64,000 nucleotides of DNA from Achatina immaculata (lineage: Eukaryota; Mollusca; Gastropoda; Stylommatophora; Achatinidae): NCBI GenBank assembly GCA_009760885.1, contig CM019700.1:5003062-5067061 (forward strand), given 5' to 3'. The notes under the pieces are model-generated. The model was not told where the DNA came from. It saw only the letters and a program-made list of their open reading frames with translations, and made no database searches. The position numbers and the translations under genes are program-made. This document shows positions 37,501 through 49,500 of the stretch, one piece after another. How positions within the stretch are numbered: the stretch's first letter is position 1; every line of letters starts with the position of its first letter.

Positions 37501-40500
37501 AAATAATCAAAGTATCTTAAAACCAGCAGTTGACTTCCTTCCGGAATTCAGTTGTCCACATTAAGCGCGTGGTTTGAGCAGAAAACAGAGCGATTCTTTG
37601 TTCATTTAAAGCGAGTTTTTCAAAGTTTATCGTCGCTAGCCCTTTGTTTATCAACAAATATGGCTTCCAGTGCTAGTTTCTTTCGTCCAGAGCAGCATAT
37701 TTCTGCATTACAAGCTCATAATTTAATTTAAAATTGTCTAGACTGTGGTGTGGAGAATGTAGGAGTAGAAATTGTAAATTTTCGGCACACGTGGCAGTGA
37801 TTGAAAGAATTTTTCGTGTTTTTTTTTGGTCCAGCAGCAAAATGTGTTAGAAGGATAGCTGGTGATACTACTTCTCAGCTTTTTGCTAGTACTAGCTGTA
37901 ATATCACAATAAGTAATGCTGGAGATTGTGTAATTAAAAAAATTAAATGTTGTAGAATGCTTAAAATTTAAAAAAAAAACAAAAACCAAAACACAATGGC
38001 CTGTTTTCTGGTAAATATTAGTCGACGACCGCCCACTTGTTTTCATGTAAATATTACCTACCCACTTGGTGTTTTTAATTTGCTGTGAATACATAACTAG
38101 TGCATATTTTCATGTAAATTTTGTAAGATATGTTAAAGAACAGATGTTTGTGTACATTTTTATTCATTATGGAATTATATAAACAACTACAGTGGATTAA
38201 CTTGATGGGTAAGTGACAAAAAATTTATTTTATTACTTCATTTTCCATTCCTTCTTCTCAGTTCTTAGCTCTTTTTTTTTGTTGTATACTAACAAAATGT
38301 TAAAAATTTTATTTGAAAAACAAAATACATTTTTTCTTCTTCAAAATAAGGTAGAATACTTCATACTACAGATCAGATTATGCCTTTGTCATTCTTTTAA
38401 ATGTGACAACCATCCCATTTCACATTGTGAAATTTACCCCCCTTGGTCTTTTGAGGGAAACACCCCCAGTATAGAAAGAGTTAAGCACATAAAATATCTC
38501 AAGGGAAAGAGGCTGGCCAAAGGCTACTTGGTGGAGAACTGTAGAAGCAGAAATGAGTAGCATGCAGCATCTCCTGGGCACAATACAAAGATTGGCCACT
38601 GATTGTGAAAGGTGGAGAAAATTTGTTGCTGCCCTGCAAGACATGACAGGACATACTGGATGATGATTGCTTTGCTGATCGCCAGCCAAGGACATGGATG
38701 GATGAATGAAAACATCTCAAGATTGCTGCCAGTTTTTTAATTCTTTAAAGTGAATGCAAAACAGTTTAATGGAAAAGGAAATAAAGCATTAGAAATTTCA
38801 TCTTTCAGGGTCCTAACTTACGAGAAGTATAAATGGAGTTCTTATATCTTCTAAAGATTGAAATATGAAACAGTTAACAGAAGACAGATTATTCAAGCAC
38901 AGCACATAGATCAAAAGGAAGAAAAGTCATCTTTACATCCTTCCTGTGCCATTAAACGTCACTTAGGGCTCACATGGTAGTTCACCAGGTTTTCCTGTTT
39001 TCGGCAAGCTTTTCAACCTCAAGGGATTTTAAGCCTACTTCTTCTTCTGCGTTCGAGGTTGTTGGTCACATCAGATCTTGATCCCTGTTGACATGGCAAC
39101 GCCCGAAGTCCTCTCAAGATCCTGATAGGAGCCCCAAAGCTTTTGCTCCAAGCTTGTGTCTTCTGGCCATGTCTCATGCTTCAGGTCTGCATGGTTTGGG
39201 CAATCTTGAAGGATATGTTCTGGAGTCTGGACTCCACTGCCACATGAACACTCATCTGTGTGAGACATTTTAAGTTGATGTAGTTATGCCTACTAATTTG
39301 GCCTCTCTTAACAATGTCCTCTTTAGAGTTTCACATGATCCACCTCTTTTTCTTTGGCATGTTGTGTTCCACTTGATATCTTGTTTTGGGATTCTCTGAC
39401 TGTTTCTTCTCATTATGTGAAAAGTTATAGAGCATAGTTTTCCTTTAGGTACCCAAGTAATCATCTTGTGAAAAGAAAATCAGCCCATTTACCAGTTTAG
39501 CCAAGATATAACTAAAATAATTATTTTGTCCATGCAGACATACATGACAAGATCATTTCCCACTATCACAGTCACCACTTGAACAAGAATATGAGAAGAA
39601 TAAACAGTATTACAGTGCTGTATAGAAGGCCAAGAGGAAAATGTCTCAGTGGACTGACCAGATGACATGGAAAAGGATAACCATGTCAAGAGTTCTGAAT
39701 GATAGAGGCCCAGTCATATTCAGCTCCATTTTTCTCATGTGATATTAACACTTTTCAAGTAACTGAGCATCAGTACTGAAATATATTCTGAGCCATTTTT
39801 GGATAGTTGCGTTCCTAGTCCTAGACAAATTTAATTTAGATAGTAAAGATATGAGAGTTATTAATAAGAATATGTACTGGAATTGGAAAGCAGCAGATAG
39901 TAAAGATATGAGAGTTATTAATAAGAATATGTACTGGAATTGGAAAGCAGCAGATAGTAAAGATATGAGAGTTATTAATAAGAATATGTACTGGAATTGG
40001 AAAGCAGCAGATAGTAAAGATATGAGAGTTATTAATAAGAATATGTACTGGAATTGGAAAGCAGCAGATAGTAAAGATATGAGAGTTATTAATAAGAATA
40101 TGTACTGGAATTGGAAAGCAGCAGATAGTAAAGATATGAGAGTTATTAATAAGAATATGTACTGGAATTGGAAAGCAGCAGTACAAGTGAACAATGACAG
40201 AGGTGAGCATCAGGATATAAAGTGAAGTGTGTCAATTGATCTGTTCTCATTGTACGACGGAAGGGAGCAGTCATGAGAAGTATTAAAAATTTGAAAGAAT
40301 AAAAATTAGAGGCCATAGTATAAACAACCTGACATATGAAGATGATATTGTTCTTGTAGCAGAAAGTGAAAGCAGTTTGCAAAAACCAGTGAAAAAAGAT
40401 TATTGAAGAGAGCAATAAAAGAGATTTAGAACTAAATTTGCAACAAGACAAGACAGAAACAATGGCAACATCAAAAGGAGTAAATATACTACAGTACAAT

Positions 40501-43500
40501 ATTGCTTTTAAATAGGAAAGTGCTGATCTTATATGTATCTTATATCCTTCCCATGCCTTTAAATGTCACATAGGGCTCACAAGGTAGTTCACCAAGTTCT
40601 CCTGTTTTCTGCGAGCTTTTCAACCACATCAAGGAATTTTATGCTCACTAAATTGGCCTCTCTTAACAATGTCCTCTTTAGAATTTCAAGTGGTCTGCCT
40701 CTTTTTCTTCAGCCTGTTGTGTTCCACTTGATAGCTTGTTTTGGGATTCTCTGATTGTTTCATCTCATCACATGACCAACATATGTCTATTTCCTTTACC
40801 TGATCACCCATGAGACTGGTTGTTGTTCAGTCATCTGTCTTATCTCTGCATTGTTCTTGAATTCATTCCACTTGATACCGAATATTTTACATAGGCATTT
40901 GTTTTCAAAAGAGTCTAATTTATTGTCTATTTCTTTCTAAAGTGCTGATAGAAGTAAATAAATTCATTTACCTCAGAAAAGCAATAGCAGCTGATGGCAA
41001 GTGTGCAAATGAAATAAAATAACAAATAGGTAAAGCAAAAGCAGTCTTTTATGACATGAGGAATATACCAACAAATAAAAAGATGTCCCTAAGAGTGAGG
41101 AAAAGAGTATTACAGTGCTGTATAGAAGGCCAAAAGGAAAATATCTCAGTGGGCTGACCGAGTGGCATAGAAAAAGATAAGCATTAGTATTTATAGGCAA
41201 CACTGAGAATCACACAAAGCAGAGAAGCATCATTGATGACGTAGTCCAAATAATAATAATTCCCAGTCTGGTATCTGTCATCTAGTGCTTATGTGTTTCT
41301 ATCATTTTCAGATAGCTGATATTCTAGCGTTAGGGTTAGCAAACCTTAGCTGACCAAGACCCTGTCCCACATCTGTGTTGGAACCTCTAGTAACAGGCCT
41401 AGTCTAGCTAACAGGGCAGTGATCGCCATAGTCCCCATGGTGGTGGAGTCTGCTAAAGAAGCATTGCACACCCCCTGCTTTTTAGCTGTACTCCTGGACT
41501 GAAAACAACAGCTGCCATAACCTGCTCCCACACCAATATGATGCTGAACCTCAACACCTCCACAGCATCAGCTGCAAAGAACAACAGTTCGCAATTACAA
41601 GGAGATAGTACAAGTACAAGCAAATATGAGTACAAATCATTTTCAAAGTATTTCCAAAAAAGGTGCATGTCCTAGGGCACACACAAAAATTTACCACAGT
41701 TTTCCAAATTCATTTTTATTTATACATTTTGACATAATTTCAGCAACACAAAAAAAAAAAAGTGAGATCATAAACAATAAGAAAAGATCTCATGCCATTT
41801 AGAATGATCTACATTTAACACAGCAAATACCACTCCAAATTGTGGAGGAGCACAGTCACTGTGAAAAGATAACAATCCTCACAGAGGTACCAGGCATACA
41901 CAAAAAGGACTACCTAACATCACTTCAGATGAAGACACTGACCCAGGAGCTGATTGACAGCAAATACAACCCAGCTGAATGGACACATGTGTACACAGAT
42001 GGGCCTGCAGAAAAAGCAGTAAAAAATGGAGGTGGGGGCATCTACATAAGATACACAGATGGGGGATGAACCAAAAATGCCTTCGCAATGGGAAAGATTT
42101 CCTCCAGCTACAGGGCAGAAACAAGAGCCCTCCTTGATGCCCTCAGAACACTTAAAACAGAAAACCAGCAGCCACCACAAAAAACAGCCTTCTTCACAGA
42201 CTCAAATGCACTTCTAGAATCTCTAAAAACAACAAACAGCCCACAGACAAACATACAGGAAATCACAAGAGAACTGAAGCACCTTACACTGTCAACAACT
42301 GTGGCCCTACAATGGGTACCATCCCACTGTGGAATGGCTGGCAATGAAATAGCTGACAGCCTATCCAAAGCTGGCAGCAATCAAGATCAAACATATCATC
42401 CAGTAAACTATCAAGAAGTGAAAACTATAATCTGTAACCAGTGCAGATCTGAATGGATAAAGCAACTGAAATGTAACAACGAACCAGATCCAATACACCA
42501 ACTACAAAGACATCAGCAACAGGCCACTGCAGACTACTAAGCCAAAATAATTATTTTAGTTATATCTTGGCCAAAATGGTAAATGGGCTGATTTTCTTTT
42601 CACAAGATGATTACTTGGGTACTTAAAGAAAAACTATGCTCATGACTTTTCACGTGATGAGAAGAAACAGTCAGAGAATCCCAAAACAAGATATCAAGTG
42701 GAACACAACATGCCAAAGAAAAAGAGGTGAATCATGTGAAACTCTAAAGAGGACATTGTTAAGAGAGGCCAAATTAGTAGGCATAACTACATCAACTTAA
42801 AATGTCTCACACAGACGAGTGTTCATGTGGCAGTGGAGTCCAGACACCAGGACATATCCTTCAAGATTGCCCAAACCATGCAGACCTGAGGCGTGAGACA
42901 TGGCCAGAAGACACAAGCTTGGGGCAAAAGCTTTGGGGCTCCTATCAGGATCTTGAGAGGACTGTGGGCTTTGCCATGTCAACAAGGATCAAGATCTGAT
43001 GTGACCGACAACCTCGAACGCAGAAGAAGAAGAAGATAGCAAATTCATGTTTTCCCAATTTGATTTTTATTTCTGTGTTTTGACATAATTTCATTCTGAA
43101 GAATGTATGAACACAGACAATAATAATAAATAAAGGTCAGTAACAATAGATCTAACAGCCTGTAGAATATTGTATATTTAACATAATAATGTATATTTAA
43201 CATAGCCTTTAGCCAGTTTTGATTCATTTTATAACAATAGCCCTGTGAATGTCAGAGGCCATTATCACTTCATAAATATTTTTTTATTTTAGGATTATTC
43301 TCATTTTATAAGGATTTTCTTTAACTTTGACCATTTTTCTTTTGAAGATGGGAGATATCCTTGAGATTGTGAGTGATGAAGACCCAACATGGTGGCAAGC
43401 TCGTCATATAAGTGATATTCCTAGCGCTGGTGCCGCAACTGCTAGCACACCCACCAGTGCCAGAATTATTCCTAGCAAGCATTATCAAGAGAGGTAAGTC

Positions 43501-46500
43501 AGGTACTTCTGTTTTGTAATGCTAGTACACAGTAGAATGTGGATTATCTGAATATCAGGCATCAGTTCTCTGAACCACTGCTGCACCCAACAAAAATAAT
43601 TATGTAGCTTTGAGTCCAAAAAAAAAAAAAGATAAATTTATACCGTTTAGTCCAAAAGAGTTTTAAACTTTGAATACTAATGTCACAAAAGTTCTCAACA
43701 GTCTTTGAGCATTGTTGCAGTCTGTTGGGTGGCATTGCAGATATTGTTTGCTTTTTTTTTTTTCTAATCATTCAGTGTTTCAGGTTTAGTTTATAGATAA
43801 TTTAATATTTTACTTTCATATATGTTTAATTATCTGAACTATTTAATTAACCAAACCACCTTGGTCCCAATTAAAAAGGTACATAGAGGTGTATGGTGCA
43901 GTTTTACAAAGTGAGGGAGGGAGTGAGTAAGATGAGAAAAAATGAATAGAAAGTATGAGAATGTATAAATAAAAAACATACAACATCCGATATTTCAGCG
44001 TGAGCCATTTTCGAGGATTACATGCGCACACGAGACAAAAATAAAAATAAAAATAAAAAACGAAGAACTTATGTGAAAATGGCTTCCTCCAAAAGTAGAT
44101 GTTCTACTGTATATAAAATATACTGGTAAACAAAGGACTGACATGGGAGACAAACAAGAACTTGAAGATGGACTGACAAAAAATGGATAGCTCTTGCTAC
44201 CTGCAGCCCTATGTGTCTTGGGCATTGAAGGGACAGGAGAGATTGATTGATTGATTGATTGATTGATCTTTATTTCAAAAGGGTTAAGAATTGGGCACAC
44301 AGGTGAGAGAGAGTACTAATATATTGCTACCTTCAGTTTTTGGTTAGCTAAGATCATCATCCTTACACTGTGGGGAAAAAGCTATAAGTACTTCAGTCTG
44401 CTCCTTAATGTATCTCTCAGAATACAGTCACTGATGACACCAGTTCTATGAGGACTTACAGTTCTCCAATAATCCTTAACATGATATTCATGTTAGCATC
44501 TTGCACACAGTACACCCAGTACTCTCCTCCTGGTTTAAATTCTGCCCTTAAACCATAACTGGCCCAACAGTCTGACAGGTGAACACTTCTGCTCATATAA
44601 AATGTGGGAAATATGCACAGACTGATATAAATGGAAAAGGACTGCCAAGCATTACCAAGAAGTCCATTTTGCCCCCCACACAACACTGAAAGGTAAATGA
44701 GAAAGAAGACAGGGCAAGGATAACAGAACTCTCTTCTGTATAGTGTTCTTATATATCTGTGAATGAGAGCTCATATAGGAGCATCCATTGCATGAAGAAT
44801 GTTGATCTCCATAAAATAAAAATGCAAGAGAATTATACCATGGACAGTGAGAGAATTGAATGAGGAAGTTCAGAAAGAGGCACAAGAAACAAGGAAATTG
44901 ATGAAAAAAAAAAAAGATCAGAAAATGACAATCCAAATTTATGGGGCATATCTGGAGGAGGAGGGGGTCTAGAGGACCTAATGGCAGCAGGGAAGATTGA
45001 AGGTAGAGGAGACAGAGGGCAGACTGAGAGAAAAGATGTTCGATGGTTTGGCATCCTGGCACAGGAATGCTCAGTGACAAGCCTGTTGAGATGCACAAGG
45101 GATCGAGGGTTATGGAAGGACATGATATCCTATGCTTGTCAGCAGGGACTTTGAAAGAACGAAGACATAATGTGTGAAAAATCTAGGGATAGAGTTGCTG
45201 TAATCTTGACTGATGTTTATATCACAGACAACAGAAGATGCAATAATGAGATTCGAACTTTGTATCACAGATTAAAATTTTAATAACTTATGTATATAAA
45301 TTTATAATTTCACTCTTTGTTCTGTATTTACTCTTTCCAAACAGTTTAGAAGTCATGAGAAGAGTCAAACTCAGGGAATCAAAGTATCCTCCTAGTAAGT
45401 ATCTTAGAAATCAGTGTTTGCTATCCTGTCTTACTTTCTCATAGAGAAATTATTATTTGTGTTCATTGTATGCATGTCTCACTGAGAAGTCATTGTTCTA
45501 CTATTTGTCACATACATGTTTCTCCCTTGAAAGCAGCCAGAGTGATGAAGCAGTGAGAGGGACAAATTTAATCATAAAAGTCCTTTCTGACTGTCTATCC
45601 ATCTATCTGTCTGTCTACCTGAATTTATCTATAAAAAATTTTTATTATTTATTATTAGTACAGTAGTGAATTGTTAAATAATGAAACTTCTCATTAATCA
45701 GAATGGAAAAATATACATAGAAGGGACAGCTGTTGAAGAAGTCAATCAATTTGCATACCTTGGCAGCTGCATAGACCAGAATGGTGACACCAGAAAGGAA
45801 GTTAGAATTGCAAAAGCAGCATCGATCTTCAAGAATCTTGAGAACATATGGCATTCAAAAGTTATAAGCACAAAAACCAAGACTATTCAATTCAAATGTA
45901 ATATCCACCCTCATTTATGCATGTGAAAGCTTGAAAACAACTAAAGAAACAAACAAGAAATTAGACTCTTTTGAAAACAAATGCCTAAAGAAAATACTCA
46001 GCATCATCTGAAACAAATTCAAGAACAATGCAGAGATGAGACAGATGACTGAACAACAACCAGTCTCATGGGTGATCAGGAAAAGGAGATGGACATACGT
46101 TTGTCACGTGATGAGAAGAAATGATCAGAGAATCCCAGAACAAACTATCAAGTGGAAAACTACAGGCTGAAGAAAAAGAGGCAGACCACATGAAACTCTA
46201 AGGAGTCCAAAATATTTTAAGTTTTCTCTCTTTAATCCTCTCTACTACACAGCCTTCTTCAATATTAAATTCTTGTAGTATGGATATATTACATTACTTT
46301 TAGGATAAAGAAATGTTGACTCATTATGCCAGAGGATGCAATATATGTGTGTATTTGTTAGCCAGCAAGAGGAACATGAATTTGCTTTGCAATCATCATG
46401 ACTTTACACGCACAGTCATTATCTCCTTTTCTAACGAGCATCTCCCAACAGTGTAAGCATCCATCCATCCCTTTGATAGGCCATCAGCTAAGCAATCACT

Positions 46501-49500
46501 GCTCAGTACACCCTGTGGCATCCTGCAAGGGAGAACAAATTCTCTCACAGCTGCAGCCAGCCTTTGTATTGTGCCCCAGCTGTGCTGCATGCTATTCATT
46601 TCCCATTTGTACGGTTTTTAGTCTAAATATAGAATAGAGTATTGTGCCATTAAGTTTATACTTTAAACCAATAAAAACCTGAGCACAGTTGATAAGTAGA
46701 AACATTAAGCAAAGTAAATCAGTTTATCTGAAATTGACACTTAATACTAACATATCTGTAAGAAATATTTTTATGAGAAAAATATAAAGTCATCAAATTT
46801 GAAAATCTCGTCATTGCCCTCAACACTTCTTTGCCAAAATAAGTTGGCAGTGAAGTACTAAGGGCAGTGAAGAAGTATGATTCATACTCATACTTGTTTG
46901 CCAAAATAACAAATGACTTCTGTGGTAGATTGTCTACATATTCTAATATTATTGAATATTATAGATACAGAAAATTATGTATATTTATATCTCAGCTACT
47001 TTATGCACATAAATATGGCTGGAGATTTTGATGTCGTATCTTAAATTGAAGAGACAACAGAAGAGGATATAAAGGAAACTGGTGCCACCAACTGGAGAGA
47101 GAAGATTAGGAATAAGGAGGAATGGAGGTGAACTTTATCTACAGCAATGAGCCTTAATGGCTTGGAAAACTGAAGAAGAAGAAGAAGATGTTCTTAATTT
47201 GGTCTTGTCTTGTCTGTTCTCTCTCTCTGTAACTGTGAGCTGGTGTTCTTTCACAGCCAATGCTGTGGAGGTGTTGAGGCACAGCATCATATCAACATGG
47301 GAGCGGGTTAGGGCAGCTATTTTTTCAGTCCTGGAGTACAGCTAAAAAGCAGGGGGGTGTTCAGTGCTTCTTTAGCAGAATCCGCCACCATGGGGACTGT
47401 GATGATCCCTGTCCCATTAACCAGGCTAGGGCTTTTACTGGGGGTACCAATAGTGAGGTGGGACATGGTCTTGATCAGCTATAGTTCACTAACCCTGACA
47501 TTAGCATATCAGCTATGGGTCACTGATTGCCTAATCAGATAGCATCATCAGCCCTTTTTAAATCGGTAAATGCTCTTATTTCAGGATCAATTAGCCCCTG
47601 CCGATACAGTCCAAAAATTCCGAAGCAGAAACGATTGAGGAAAACTATGTATCATATTGTCCAAAGTGGAGGTATGTTTAGATTAAAGTTTTAGCTGTTT
47701 TCTGTTTTTTAGATGTCTGTTTATGTTGATGATGATGCTGATGATGATGATGATGATGATATTTCTAGAATAATCATAAAATATTATCATGACAGCCACG
47801 GGAAGTAAAACTAAAGGATAAGCTAAGAATTTGAAAGTTGATTTTTAAGTTGATATATTTTTGGTTTTTTTTTTCTTATCTCTGCTTTTTTTTTGCAATT
47901 GTTCATCATAAATTACTGAAAAAAAGAAACCCTGTTTATTCCAGGTTTATTTTTTGGTTTTAAAAGTTGTGACTTGTCTTCTGTTAAGATGTACTTTTTT
48001 TTAAAAGGCATCATATACTTGTACATTAATCAGTTTTAAGAACGGAAAATATTTCAAGAATATTAAAAAAAAAAAAAGTTTCAACTATATGAAAAAAATA
48101 AATAAGTATCATAACAGTTTATATTGATGGGAAATTTAAAATTAGAACCAGACGTATAAAATATTTCTGGAACTATGAACTGGTATTCTTTGCAGCAGAT
48201 GCAGTGAAGATGTTGAAGTACAGTACTATGTCACATGGGAATGGGTTATGGCAGCTGTTTTTGTCAGTCCTGGAGTGCAGCTAAAAAGCAGAGAGTGTGC
48301 AGTGCTTCTTTAGCAGACTCCACCATCATGGGGGGGGGGGGGGCGCGTGTCTGAATGGTGAAGTGGTTAGTGCACTGGTCTCTCATGGCGAAGGTCGGGG
48401 GTTCGAATCCGGCCGGGGGCACCCCAGTCATCCAGCTGTAGAAATGGGTACCCGACTTCTTTTGGAGTTGGGGAAGGAAAGGCAGCCAGGCATGATACTG
48501 ACCATATCACCCTCTAGTGTGCTGACAGGTCAAGGAAAATATGGGCACTAACACCATATCCCTATGTGCCTCTAAGGCATGACAGGATTACCTTTACCTT
48601 ATCTACCACCATGGGGACAGTGGCGAGCCCTCCCCCGTTAGCCAGGCTAGGCCTGTTACTGGGGGTACCAACAGAGAGGTGGGACAGGATCTTAGACAGC
48701 TATGGACCAACCCTGATGCCAGCATGTCAGCTGTGGGTTGCTGATTGCCAGTATGGACAGCATCCTCACCCCCAGCCAAGCAAGTGAAGATATTGAAGTA
48801 TATGCATGATGGGAATTGAAGCTTGAGTTAGACAGATAGCCTGCAGACATGACTGGAGCTGGAAAGCAGGAAAAGATGCAGTGCTTTTCCTAAGCCTCCA
48901 CTGCCATGGAAACTATAGAAATTCCTGTACCATTGGCCAAAAAAAAATGAGCCTATTTTTGGAGCACCAATGGAGAAGTGAGACAAGGTCTTGGTTATCA
49001 TGACAACTGTGCCATCAATCAGACACAATCATATTCCCTCCTTTTAACTTTTAACCTGTCCTTAGCCATTCCAAATAGGTTTTTTAAAATATATCTTTTT
49101 AAATAGCTACGGTCATATGGCTTTGTTTTTGTTTGGTTGGAGAGTTCAAAATGCAATAAATATGTATCAGATCATTTCTCAGATAAACATGGCAGCTGTG
49201 ATTTTTTTTAAAACAAAAAATATTCATGTACTCAGCAGGATTAGAGTTTAATATTTTATCAGACATAATAATACTGAAAATGAAATTTCAGAAGATAAAA
49301 ATTGAGGGCAAAAAAAAAAAGAGGAACATGATAACAATGGTACAGTAGAATGATGGCATCAAGAAATAGACAGGAGATAATTCACCTAGATGAAGTGTAA
49401 GTGCAGCTGGCAACAATACTGGAGATCTACAGCCACAAACTTCACTCAGAATAAGAAACACAAAGATGGTCATAGTTTCCATGACATCTGAGTGGCATAG

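Noticed and set aside
37661..37732. Short host protein starting [14 protein letters not shown]
   Set aside because: Stops after 23 residues and lies inside a TTAA-bounded element; at best a transposase remnant.
39745..40225. Open frames of 124-149 residues on both strands, candidate repeat protein
   Set aside because: The 57-bp unit keeps frames open. The only meaningful frame is an amplified LINE reverse-transcriptase segment.
42088..42540. RNase H-like frame as a host RNase H gene
   Set aside because: Part of an I/Jockey-like LINE: upstream in-frame sequence and the related downstream CCHC-like tail are LINE-type.
48345..48420. tRNA gene
   Set aside because: Good A and B boxes, but the body continues as a SINE with a target duplication; the tRNA fold is not intact.
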